A stretch of 36,032 bases of DNA from Nitrospirota bacterium (GTDB lineage Bacteria > Nitrospirota > Thermodesulfovibrionia > Thermodesulfovibrionales > UBA9159): contig JAMCWJ010000067.1 of assembly GCA_023475105.1 (NCBI GenBank), forward strand, positions 1 to 36,032. The letters are read 5' to 3'. Shown here piece after piece: positions 7,366 through 15,155 of the stretch. The notes beneath the pieces are model-generated. The model searched no databases. It was not told the DNA's origin and saw nothing but the letters and a program-made list of their open reading frames with translations. The first letter of the stretch is position 1. Each line of letters opens with the position of its first letter. The position numbers and the translations under genes were made by a program.

Positions 7366-9273
7366 CTATGCGGAAAGCCCGAGGCCCCTGCGCCTCTCGC
7401 CCAGAACAGTGATGAGTTTTTCCGCCGCCTTCACAGGATCGGGCTCGACGATGAAATATCCGCCGAAAAGATCCTTCGCAGTCGAGGTAAGGACTTCGGT
7501 CACCACTTTGCTTCCAAGGACCGGGGGAATAACCCCGAGGTGCGTCGGAAGCCCGGCGGCAACTGCCCACGTGCCGATCGCAATGGCCTTTTCCGTGACC
7601 GGTTCGGGCGCAGATGCAACGACAGGCAGCATCGGGAGGTCGACGCCGAGTTTGTTCGCGAGCGCAACTGCGACATCGGCCGCCCTCGAGTTGTCCACGC
7701 AGGAGCCCATATGCAGTACGAGGGGAAGCGGCCCTCCCAGTCCCGCAGCCTGTCCGACTGCGGTGAGCACTGCCTTCAGTCCCGGCCCCGCATACTGTTC
7801 CGTCGCCTCGGGGGTCATGAACCCGTGCCTCGCAAAAGCGCCCGATGCGCATCCCGTCGCAAGTATCAGGACGTTCTTCTTCGCGAGCTCCTTTATCATA
7901 GCCGTATAATTGGCGTCCTGCGTCACTTTTACCGTATTGCATCCCGCGAAGAGGCAGACACCGTAAATGTTGCCCGCAACGATGTTGTCGATCAGGGGCT
8001 TCAGCGGATCTTCCCTGTTCACAAGGGAAAGGGCCCCGACGATCGCCTCCGTAGAAAATCCGGCAAAGGCGGTGCTCGATTCATCGGGAATATGCACCCT
8101 GTCCCGGTCTCTCTTCCCGTACGCCTCGATGGCGGCCTCGATGATCCTGCGGGCGCTCTCCTTGGCGTCGTCTTCGTGAAATTCGATATGGAGCGCCTTC
8201 GGTATTTTCGCGATCGGCATCGTCGTGATCAACTTCGTATGGTAACACTCTGCGATGTTCGCAAGGGAAGGCATAATGCACTGATAGTCGACGACCATGG
8301 CATCCACCGCGCCGGTAAGCAGGACCGTCTCCTGCGAAACAGAACTCGTCGCCATCGGTATCTTGTGGCGCATCATGACTTCATTGCCCGTACAGCAGAC
8401 GCCCACGACATTGATCCCCTCCGGAGCGCCGGCCGCCTTCGCCTTTTCGGTCATATCCGGCTCGCCAGAAACCTGCGCGACGATATCGCTCAGGAGGGGG
8501 TTGTGGCCGTGGAGCGCTATGTTCACGGCATTCCTTTTGAGCACCCCGAGGTTAGCCTTCGTTACCACAGGCGACGGGGTCCCGAAGAGGATGTCTGCGA
8601 GGTCCGTCGCCATATGGCATGCGGAGTAGTCGGCAAGCGCACACTGTATCGCCCCGAGAAGGATATTCACCGGGTCCGCGTCTACACCGTAGGTCGTCCT
8701 GTGCATCGACTCGGATACCGCGCTGTCGATCCCTGTCGGAACGACTCCGAATTTGAGGAATGTGTCGACGCGCCCCTTCGTGACCGTCGTCGCAGCCCAC
8801 GTGAGAGGAGAGTCCTTTTCGGAAAAGTCCGCGAGGGCCTTCCGGGCCACGTCCCCGGCAATGGCGGCCGCATCCCTCCCGTCGACGCTCACCCCGATCC
8901 TTGCGGCAACCGCCTGCAGCTTTGCCTCGTCCTTTATGGGATAGTCGGGCGCTTCACCCATGGCCGACCGCAGAAGCGTCCGTGCCATATGCTTTGCATG
9001 TCCGCCGTGTGAAGCGGTCCCGGCCGCCACAGCCCGGGATATCCCCCTCGCCACCATGACGTCTGCGGTCGCTCCGCATACGCCTTCCCTCGGACCGTCC
9101 TCGAAAGGACTGATCCTGCATGGTCCCTGCATGCAGTGCCTGCAGCAAAGCCCCGTTTCCCCGAACCCGCATTGGGGAAGCTGCGCGGAGTACCTTTCCC
9201 ATACCGTCCGGATCCCCGATTTTTCCGCGTTCCTCAGCACCGAACACGTCGCCCTGTCAATAGACTTTTCCAT
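7366..9273 (-). CDS. cooS: Anaerobic Ni-Fe carbon monoxide dehydrogenase, catalytic subunit CooS
   Basis: CooS oxidises CO to CO2 at a [Ni-4Fe-4S] C-cluster. From ATG 9273 (after GGGGGTG) the protein has 635 residues, the usual length. Cys35 and Cys43 match the inter-subunit D-cluster. Cys44, 47, 52 and 66 (CCRHCMQGPC and GVCGA) match the B-cluster. C-cluster ligand contexts are all present in order: the His in HGHNPLLSDIV, then Cys in GVCCTGNE, FAGCNTV, ATGCASGAF and MGSCVDNS. It is the first gene of cooS-cooF-FNOR. No cooC, acetyl-CoA synthase or hydrogenase gene is seen nearby, which suggests NAD(P)H generation or CO detoxification rather than H2 evolution. Confidence 0.96.
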   Translation of the reverse strand: MEKSIDRATCSVLRNAEKSGIRTVWERYSAQLPQCGFGETGLCCRHCMQGPCRISPFEDGPREGVCGATADVMVARGISRAVAAGTASHGGHAKHMARTLLRSAMGEAPDYPIKDEAKLQAVAARIGVSVDGRDAAAIAGDVARKALADFSEKDSPLTWAATTVTKGRVDTFLKFGVVPTGIDSAVSESMHRTTYGVDADPVNILLGAIQCALADYSACHMATDLADILFGTPSPVVTKANLGVLKRNAVNIALHGHNPLLSDIVAQVSGEPDMTEKAKAAGAPEGINVVGVCCTGNEVMMRHKIPMATSSVSQETVLLTGAVDAMVVDYQCIMPSLANIAECYHTKLITTMPIAKIPKALHIEFHEDDAKESARRIIEAAIEAYGKRDRDRVHIPDESSTAFAGFSTEAIVGALSLVNREDPLKPLIDNIVAGNIYGVCLFAGCNTVKVTQDANYTAMIKELAKKNVLILATGCASGAFARHGFMTPEATEQYAGPGLKAVLTAVGQAAGLGGPLPLVLHMGSCVDNSRAADVAVALANKLGVDLPMLPVVASAPEPVTEKAIAIGTWAVAAGLPTHLGVIPPVLGSKVVTEVLTSTAKDLFGGYFIVEPDPVKAAEKLITVLGERRRGLGLSA

Positions 9274-9314
9274 CTGACACCCCCATGAGATAAAAATCAC
9301 CGATAGCTGTTAAA

Positions 9315-9346
9315 ATTATACTGGTACAGTTTCAGAGGTTTGTCAA
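9315..9346 (-). promoter_or_regulatory. Candidate cooS promoter with long spacer
   Basis: On the minus strand a consensus TTGACA (9346-9341) and a consensus TATAAT (9320-9315) are 20 bases apart, about 40 bases before the cooS start. Both hexamers are perfect, but the spacing is longer than the usual 16-18. Over-long spacers are seen at promoters that need a DNA-distorting activator. No clear CooA or FNR palindrome was found. Confidence 0.35.
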
Positions 9347-9377
9347 CTTCAAATTCTGGATTGAGAAGGATTTGCTT

Positions 9378-11345
9378 ATGAAAAGGGTGGCATTGTTTTT
9401 CATCAGTCTCATGTTCCTGCTCGTCTCGCTTCTCCTCTACCGCACCTCCTTTCTCCTGAAATACGCCGACCTCCCCGGGCTGAACGCCGCGGACCTCCTC
9501 TCCGCCTTCCTCGTCGGCCTGAGGTTCGACCTTTCTACTTCCGCATACGTGCTGATTCCCTTTGCCGTCCTCGTCTTCCTTCCCCTCCTTTCAGACAGCA
9601 AAAAGTATATGAAGCTCGTGCTGTCTCTTAATCTCTGCTGGCTTGTCGCTCTCGACACGTATCTCTTTGCGGACCTGCTCTATTACCCCTTTTCCCGGAG
9701 GCACCTGAGCTTCGAACTCTTCTCCTCCAAGGGTGACATGCTTTCCGTGGCCAGGACGGGGCTGCTCGCGTTTCCCCTCGACTTCCTTCTTTTCTCTCTC
9801 CTGCTTGCCGGCCTGATTTTGTCCTATTTCTTCATCTTCCGCAGGGTGCTGAGAGACTACTCATATGCAGGCCGCCCGCTTTCCGGAAAACTCCTCATGA
9901 ATGCGGCCGGCATCATCCTCATCGCAGCGTTTTCGATCATTGCAGCGCGGGGAGGGACGCAGATGAAACCGATGAAGTACAGCGACGCATTCGCCTTTCA
10001 CTCTCCTTTCCTGGGGCAACTTGCCCTCAACGGAATCTACACGACGATGAGGACCTATTACAGCTTCAGGGAGAACAGGGAGATGAAGGGATGGGAAAAG
10101 CGTCTCTGTCCGGAGGAAGAAGCGGCGAAGAAAGGTCAGGAGATGATCGTTTCCCCCGATCGGGAAGAGGTCCCGGATGCGCGCTACCCCCTGTACCGCC
10201 ATTTCAGGTACGGCGCGGGGGAATTCAGACCTCTCAACGTCGTCATCTTTGTCATGGAAAGCTGGTCGAGCAAATTTGTCGGCGCCCTGGGGGGCGAGGA
10301 CGACGCCACGCCTTTCTTCAGCAGGCTTTCCCGGGAAGGGGTACTGTTCAGAAACTTCTTTTCGAACGGACAGAGGTCTACGGAAGCGATCTCCTCTATC
10401 CTCACTTCCATCCCGCCCTCGGGGGGCATGATACTGTCACAGAGCGGGGCACTGTCGCAGATGCCGGCGAAATTCCTTCCCGCGCTCCTGCGGGAAAAGG
10501 GATACGCGACCTTTTTCATTCACGGCGCAAAGTACGGCTCGATGGGATTCAACGCCCTGGCGAAACAAACCGGCCTCGACGGGTATATCTCGAAAGAAGA
10601 TATCATGAAAACGGGCGGCAGGGACGATCATGTCTGGGGTGTCTACGATGAGGACACGTTCCTGTATGCGCACAGACTCTTTGCGGCCCAGCGGAAACCT
10701 TTCCTGGCGGTCATTTTCTCGCTGAGCAGTCACACGCCCTACCAACTTCCCTCCGAACGTTTCAGGCATTACAAACCCGCGAGGCCCTTCCATGATTTCC
10801 TTGACTCCCTTAGGTACTCCGACTATGCGCTCTCCCGGTTTTTTGACGAGGCCCGCAAGGCGGAGTACTTCGGCGACACCCTCTTCGTCATTGTGGGAGA
10901 CCATACGGAAGGCAGATCGACGGGAGACAACCTTTCCGACAGATTCTCCGTGCCGTGTCTGATCTATGCTCCCCGTTATCTGAAGCCGGCCGTGCTCCCG
11001 AAGACGGCAACACAGATCGACCTCGTGCCGACGATCCTCGATATTCTGAAATCTCGCGCGCTCCACGCTTCCTTCGGCAAATCGGTTTTTGACGACCGCG
11101 AAGGCATCGGCCTCGCATCGTTCGGGAACGCGGACGTGTTTCTGAAGGGGGGTTGGATGCTCGTCTTTTTGGGAAACGAAGTGACGGAGGCATATCGTTT
11201 CCCGCGGACTGCAAAAACCGTGTACGGCACGGAAACGCCGGAGGTCGCGGCATTGAAAAAGGATGAAGGCCATTACGTGCAGTTCTTCCACGACCTCATA
11301 GTGCACAACAGGCTTTATCCTCACGACGGAAAGGAAAAACCCTGA
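9378..11345 (+). CDS. LTA synthase family phosphoglycerol transferase / sulfatase-fold membrane protein
   Basis: The 655-residue protein has about five N-terminal membrane helices (to about residue 190) with the family sequence GLRFDLST near 47-54. A sulfatase/alkaline-phosphatase fold domain follows from about 286. Metal and catalytic contexts are FVMESWS (Glu294), NGQRSTEA (likely nucleophile Ser334 or Thr335), SLSSHTPY and IVGDHTEG. Gram-positive LtaS uses Thr in KTSDS; the RST version is common in Gram-negative members, which may act on periplasmic glucans or lipids. The ATG at 9378 follows AGAAGGA. A M48 protease gene follows and probably shares its mRNA. Confidence 0.88.
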   Translation: MKRVALFFISLMFLLVSLLLYRTSFLLKYADLPGLNAADLLSAFLVGLRFDLSTSAYVLIPFAVLVFLPLLSDSKKYMKLVLSLNLCWLVALDTYLFADLLYYPFSRRHLSFELFSSKGDMLSVARTGLLAFPLDFLLFSLLLAGLILSYFFIFRRVLRDYSYAGRPLSGKLLMNAAGIILIAAFSIIAARGGTQMKPMKYSDAFAFHSPFLGQLALNGIYTTMRTYYSFRENREMKGWEKRLCPEEEAAKKGQEMIVSPDREEVPDARYPLYRHFRYGAGEFRPLNVVIFVMESWSSKFVGALGGEDDATPFFSRLSREGVLFRNFFSNGQRSTEAISSILTSIPPSGGMILSQSGALSQMPAKFLPALLREKGYATFFIHGAKYGSMGFNALAKQTGLDGYISKEDIMKTGGRDDHVWGVYDEDTFLYAHRLFAAQRKPFLAVIFSLSSHTPYQLPSERFRHYKPARPFHDFLDSLRYSDYALSRFFDEARKAEYFGDTLFVIVGDHTEGRSTGDNLSDRFSVPCLIYAPRYLKPAVLPKTATQIDLVPTILDILKSRALHASFGKSVFDDREGIGLASFGNADVFLKGGWMLVFLGNEVTEAYRFPRTAKTVYGTETPEVAALKKDEGHYVQFFHDLIVHNRLYPHDGKEKP

Positions 11346-11422
11346 GCTCCCTCCTCATTCTCTTCCTCTATATCGCTGAAGAGGCCTTTCAGTACGTAGT
11401 TCAGTTCCTCAATCTCGGCCAC

Positions 11423-12628
11423 ATGAAGAAGAAGGGCGGCGTCGCGCCGCCCGAGTTCGAGGGAACTCTGGATGCGGCGCTGCTTGCGAAAACACGGGAC
11501 TACGAAGCGGAAAAGACGCGCTTCGGCTTCATCATGTCCTTATTCGGGAATCTCGCCACCATCGTTTTCATTTTCGGCGGACTGCTCGACATATACAATT
11601 CATGGATCGCGTCGCTCCGGCTCCCTTTCATCGCCGGCGGCTGGCTTTTCTTCATCGTCCTTGCCTGTGCGAGCGAAGTCCTCTCCGTCCCCTTCAGCCT
11701 CTACCATACCTTCAGGATAGAGAACGCTTACGGATTCAATACGATGACGCCCCGGCTCTGGGCTGCTGATTTCACGAAGTCTCTCCTCATCTCCGCGGTC
11801 CTGCTTTCTCTGGTCGTCTGCGGGGGATTATGGCTCGTCAGGTGGAGCCCCGGGTACTGGTGGTTGCTCGTCTGGAGTTTTCTCCTCGCCTTCAGCATAT
11901 TCATCATGTATGTTTCCCCTTATGTGATCGAACCTCTCTTCAACAAGTTCACCCCCGTGGAAGATGAGTCACTCAGGGAAAAGATTGAACGCCTTACGCG
12001 AAAGGTCGGCATTCACGCCGGAAGGGTGCTGAGGATGGACGCCTCGAAGAGGTCGAAACATACCAACGCCTACTTCACCGGCGTCGGGAAGACGAAAAGG
12101 ATCGTCCTGTACGATACCCTGATCGAGGGGATGAACCATGAGGAGATACTCGCGGTGCTCGCCCACGAGATAGGTCACTGGAAAAAGCGGCACCTTTTCA
12201 AGAGTATCGTTCTGCTGGAGGTCGTCTCTCTCATCGCCCTGTACGCCGCATACAGGCTCGTCCAGGGCGATATTCTCCTTTCCCTTTTCCTTATCGGCCG
12301 AGACACCCTCTTTGTGAAGCTCGTGCTTCTCGCATTCCTCGGGGGCATTGTTTCGATGCCCCTGAAGCCGCTCATGAATTCCCTTGTAAGGAGGCACGAA
12401 AGGCAGGCCGACAGGATCGCCTATGCGCTCACCGGAGACGCGGACAGCATCGTGAGCGTCTTCGTGAAGCTTTCGAAAGAGAATCTCTCAAACCTCTATC
12501 CCCACCCCCTCTACGTCTCCCTGTACTATTCACATCCCCCGATCCTCGAGCGGATACGGTACGTCAGGGACCTGGAGAAGAAGGACAAAAAAAGCGGGAC
12601 GCAACTCCCTCCGTGCACTGCTCAGTGA
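11423..12628 (+). CDS. M48 family (Ste24/CaaX protease-like) membrane metallopeptidase
   Basis: An integral-membrane zinc protease. Counting from ATG 11423, the zinc motif is H248-E-I-G-H252 in VLAHEIGHWKKRH, with the third ligand Glu326 in RRHERQAD. Other Ste24 features are FSLYHTFRIENAYGFN and SKHTNAYFTG. Several membrane helices flank the catalytic domain. The frame stays open upstream of this ATG and reads LLILFLYIAEEAFQYVVQFL then NLGH, which looks like the normal first helix and linker of Ste24 proteins. The true start may therefore be a CTG at 11342 overlapping the previous stop (CTGA), six bases after AAGGA. The substrate is unknown; bacterial members often act in membrane-protein quality control. 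Confidence 0.88.
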   Translation: MKKKGGVAPPEFEGTLDAALLAKTRDYEAEKTRFGFIMSLFGNLATIVFIFGGLLDIYNSWIASLRLPFIAGGWLFFIVLACASEVLSVPFSLYHTFRIENAYGFNTMTPRLWAADFTKSLLISAVLLSLVVCGGLWLVRWSPGYWWLLVWSFLLAFSIFIMYVSPYVIEPLFNKFTPVEDESLREKIERLTRKVGIHAGRVLRMDASKRSKHTNAYFTGVGKTKRIVLYDTLIEGMNHEEILAVLAHEIGHWKKRHLFKSIVLLEVVSLIALYAAYRLVQGDILLSLFLIGRDTLFVKLVLLAFLGGIVSMPLKPLMNSLVRRHERQADRIAYALTGDADSIVSVFVKLSKENLSNLYPHPLYVSLYYSHPPILERIRYVRDLEKKDKKSGTQLPPCTAQ

Positions 12629-12697
12629 CTGCCGAAGTTTAACCCGCATAATTCATTACTAATGAGGTCGAAAGAAAGCGACATCTTCTCCTATTCC

Positions 12698-12770
12698 GTC
12701 ATTCCGGCATGTCCGGAATCTTTCTTTGTTTTCAGAGAGATTCCGGACGCGCTTCGCTTGCGTGAATGAC
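12698..12770. repeat. Intergenic inverted-repeat element
   Basis: A 73-base element is bounded by GTCATTC (12698-12704) and its complement GAATGAC (12764-12770). Inside the left end is a perfect hairpin, ATTCCGG CATGT CCGGAAT (12701-12719). The sequence also contains a third ATTCCGG at 12740-12746. This is the form of REP or MITE-like intergenic repeats that start with GTCATTCC. It lies between the convergent M48 and small membrane protein genes. Confidence 0.6.
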
Positions 12771-12856
12771 ACATGGCGCTCTTTTACTTATGACCTCCTT
12801 AGTAACTTGGGAGATGGAGACCGGCAGCAGGCGGGACAGAGAGTGTCTTCGTGGAG

Positions 12857-12893
12857 CAAAGCGGGAATGGGCGCGGGGTCTCTCTCCCGCCTT
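12857..12893. repeat. Short intergenic repeat, copy 2
   Basis: This copy matches 742-777 at about four fifths of positions in the same orientation. It lies in a gene-free gap that follows the M48 gene. It is flanked by other short self-similar stretches (GGCGGGACAGAGAG at 12831-12844 against CCCGCC...GACAGAGAG at 12886-12903). Function unknown. Confidence 0.4.
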
Positions 12894-12927
12894 TGACAGA
12901 GAGCTCGCTTTGTACCGGCATACCGAA

Positions 12928-13350
12928 TCAAACGGTTCCGGACCGCTTGTTTTCCTCACCGGCATCAGACGGCAGGTCGGATCGCACGTGACGGGCGACA
13001 AAAAAGAACCCGAGGGACAGAAAGATGGTTCCCCAGGCCACAGTGAATGCGAGTGATTTTCCCTGCCATAACCCGGCAAGCCAACCCATGAACTCGTCCG
13101 CCATCACATTCCACTTTCCCCCATAGAGTTCCAGATCATGTCTGTACATCTTGGAATCTTCGGGACTGATCGGATAGGCATGTCCGCCTATAATCTCATA
13201 ACCCAAAACCCTGCCCGAGTCATTCCCGGCTGTAAGATAAATCACCAGTGCACTCCCCAAACCCACCAGCAGGATGGTTGCGGCAATGAGATAAAGGCCC
13301 GCTTTTCTGTTAGCGATTTTCAGTTTCATGTTGCGTCTGTTTTTCCCCAT
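12928..13350 (-). CDS. Small membrane protein of unknown function
   Basis: I do not recognise a family. The protein has about 140 residues, with a basic N-terminus, a membrane helix near AGLYLIAATILLVGLGSALV, and a 60-residue middle segment beginning TAGNDSGRVLGYEIIGGHAY that should lie outside the cytoplasm. A second helix follows near TVAWGTIFLSLGFFFVARHV, and the tail is charged. The hairpin topology and natural composition argue for a real gene. The ATG at 13350 and one at 13329 are both possible starts and neither has a good ribosome binding site. Confidence 0.6.
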   Translation of the reverse strand: MGKNRRNMKLKIANRKAGLYLIAATILLVGLGSALVIYLTAGNDSGRVLGYEIIGGHAYPISPEDSKMYRHDLELYGGKWNVMADEFMGWLAGLWQGKSLAFTVAWGTIFLSLGFFFVARHVRSDLPSDAGEENKRSGTV

Positions 13351-13611
13351 CACTGTCAGACGGGGCGCGTCGGGAGACTTACGCCTTCTTTTCGATCGTG
13401 TCGCTGTTTTTCATTCTCCCCTGCGTCATTCCTTATCATATCACAGGAGCAGACTTCGGCGCGAAGGAGAAGACTTCCGGCTCTCTTTTGCGGTCAGCCC
13501 AGGAAGAGGCCTCGCCTGATACGGCCTGGGAGACGAAATATTCCCGGCTTCAGAGCGAGCTTTTGCCCTTAAAGAGACAATTATCGGGTCGCCTCCAATT
13601 GCAATATCACT

Positions 13612-13641
13612 TTGACAATCCCCAAGGGTCTGTGCTAACAA
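13612..13641 (+). promoter_or_regulatory. Candidate promoter for the CBS gene
   Basis: A perfect TTGACA (13612-13617) is followed 18 bases later by TAACAA (13636-13641), a weak -10. Transcription from here would give a leader of about 145 bases that includes the palindrome at 13716-13740. Confidence 0.35.
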
Positions 13642-13715
13642 TGGAGGAAGGAGAGGCGCTCCCGACAAAACCAAACCTTACCTCCGCACTCTCTTCCGGC
13701 AAGGTCGCGTCGCCG

Positions 13716-13740
13716 GTCTCCCTGCCGCGGCAGGACAGAC
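13716..13740. promoter_or_regulatory. Palindrome in the leader of the CBS gene
   Basis: CCTGCCGCGGCAGG (13721-13734) is a perfect 14-base palindrome, flanked by GTCT (13716-13719) and AGAC (13737-13740). It could be an operator for a dimeric repressor or an RNA hairpin. There is no T-run, so it is not an ordinary terminator. Confidence 0.35.
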
Positions 13741-13793
13741 TTCGGCGCACGCAAAGGCTGAGAAACGCATCACCCTCTGAAAGGAGGCACTCC

Positions 13794-14225
13794 ATGAAAA
13801 CGGTGGGGGACCTGCTCAAAACGAAGGGACACGAAATCTGGTCAATCTCATCGGATTCGACTGCGTACGGAGCACTCGAACTTATGGCGGAGAAGGACGT
13901 GGGCGCGTTGCTTGTGATCGACGAGGGGAGACTTGTCGGCATCTTCTCAGAGCGTGATTACGCGCGCAAGGTGATCCTGAAAGGAAGGAGTTCCCGGGAG
14001 ACGACGGTGGGCGAACTCATGACGCGGTCCTTGTTTTATGTCAGCCCCGACAGCACCATGGACGAGTGCATGACGCTGATGACATCCGGGCAGATTCGCC
14101 ATCTGCCCGTTCTCGACGGCCTCCGCCTGGTCGGCATAATCACCCTGGGAGATGTAGTGAAAAAGATAATCTCCGACCAGGAATTCACCATCCATCAGCT
14201 CGAAAGCTACGTCTTTAGCGGATAG
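13794..14225 (+). CDS. CBS-domain pair protein
   Basis: A stand-alone Bateman module of 143 residues. The first CBS motif spans about 8-65 (MAEKDVGALLVIDEGRLVGI then FSERDYARKV) and the second about 72-130 (MTRSLFYVSPDSTMDECMTL and HLPVLDGLRLVGIITLGDVV). Such proteins bind adenine nucleotides (AMP, ATP, NAD or sometimes c-di-AMP) and regulate a partner. The ATG at 13794 follows AAAGGAGG with normal spacing; the longer upstream frame is not credible. The partner and ligand are unknown. Confidence 0.9.
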   Translation: MKTVGDLLKTKGHEIWSISSDSTAYGALELMAEKDVGALLVIDEGRLVGIFSERDYARKVILKGRSSRETTVGELMTRSLFYVSPDSTMDECMTLMTSGQIRHLPVLDGLRLVGIITLGDVVKKIISDQEFTIHQLESYVFSG

Positions 14226-14309
14226 GACTTGTTGCTGAACCGGTCTTCCCTGCTCGTGCGGTCGTTTCATAGAGACGGGCGGGAAGTCTTTCTATGGCCC
14301 CTCGAAACC

Positions 14310-14318
14310 TGCTATAAT
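14310..14318 (+). promoter_or_regulatory. Extended -10 promoter of the REC-PilZ gene
   Basis: TGCTATAAT (14310-14318) is a perfect extended -10. No good -35 lies 16-18 bases upstream, as expected for extended -10 promoters. Transcription would begin near 14325, about 57 bases before the GTG start. The same nonamer occurs at the Usp promoter (18673-18665, minus). Confidence 0.5.
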
Positions 14319-14381
14319 GTGCCAGGCAACATCCGCCGGGGACCTTTCCGGAGAAGGCCGGAGCCCGGCAAAGGAGAGAGC

Positions 14382-15149
14382 GTGGATTTCAAGAGAAAGA
14401 AGATTCTCATCGCAGATGACAGCCGCACTCACCTGGTATATATGGCGATCATTTTGAAGAGAATGGGCTTTACCGTCATACCGGCGGAAAACGGTCTCGA
14501 AGCACTGAAACTCGTGAAATTGACGGAGCCCGACATTGTGATGCTCGACATCATCATGGAAGGGATGGACGGAAGCAGCCTGTTGCATTACATCAAGGGG
14601 AACGAGGAGACTTCCCATATCCCGGTGATCATGGCCTCTCATGACGGGAGCGATGAGACGCGGGAAAGGTGCAGGAATGCAGGCTGTTCCGCATTTCTGC
14701 TAAAACCGGTGAGGATAGACAGGCTCCACGAGATCCTGGAAGAACTCGTGTTCTCGTCCTGGGGAGCAAAAAGAAGGCACGTAAGGGTATCCTTTTGCAG
14801 AAAGGTGCAGGTAACCACAGGGGGCATGTCCCAGGAACTCTATGCGGAGACCCTGTCCGAGGGAGGCATGTATGTGCGGAAAAGAGAGCCCTCTCCCGTT
14901 GGTTCGGAGGTGGAAGTAGCGCTGCCCCTGGACGCGGGAGGCCCGATTCGTCTGCGGGGAGTCGTTGCCTATACAAAAGGACTCTTCGGCGGGGTCTTCG
15001 AGTACCCGCCCGGCATGGCGATCCAGTTCAAAGAGGTCAGGGATTTCGAGGTGGCGAGCCTGAGGCATTACGTCGAAAAAGTACTGGCCCAGGACATCTT
15101 TGAGAGTCAGGAAGAGATAGTCATCGAACCGCTCCAAAGCATTCAGTGA
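14382..15149 (+). CDS. Response regulator with C-terminal PilZ domain
   Basis: A 255-residue REC-PilZ protein starting at GTG 14382, five bases after AAGGAG. The receiver domain (about 6-125) has the acidic pair Asp12/Asp13, phosphoacceptor Asp56 in DIVMLDIIMEGMDG, a Ser in IMASHDG and the Lys in FLLKPVR. The PilZ domain begins with RRHVRV and has ETLSEGGMYV where the consensus is (D/N)xSxxG, so the first Asp/Asn is Thr here and c-di-GMP binding is uncertain. It may link a two-component input to surface or motility behaviour. No cognate kinase is nearby. It converges with the P-type ATPase gene, leaving six bases between the stops. Confidence 0.9.
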   Translation: MDFKRKKILIADDSRTHLVYMAIILKRMGFTVIPAENGLEALKLVKLTEPDIVMLDIIMEGMDGSSLLHYIKGNEETSHIPVIMASHDGSDETRERCRNAGCSAFLLKPVRIDRLHEILEELVFSSWGAKRRHVRVSFCRKVQVTTGGMSQELYAETLSEGGMYVRKREPSPVGSEVEVALPLDAGGPIRLRGVVAYTKGLFGGVFEYPPGMAIQFKEVRDFEVASLRHYVEKVLAQDIFESQEEIVIEPLQSIQ

Positions 15150-15155
15150 GGGCTT

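Larger units (their letters stand above)
13354..13793. other. Divergent intergenic region before the CBS gene
   Basis: No convincing gene lies in these 440 bases; the open frame that reads into the CBS gene from 13398 has low-complexity, unnatural composition and no ribosome binding site. The region contains a candidate promoter (13612-13641) and a strong palindrome (13716-13740), both described separately. Confidence 0.5.

Noticed and set aside
6991..9012. A 673-residue open frame antisense to cooS and cooF.
   Set aside because: Its composition is rich in Arg, His, Asp and Gly with no family motifs, and it is a mirror of a clear CooS coding sequence in GC-rich DNA.
13398..13793. N-terminal extension of the CBS protein from 13398.
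   Set aside because: The added 132 residues have unnatural composition and no ribosome binding site, whereas ATG 13794 follows AAAGGAGG and begins the CBS fold.
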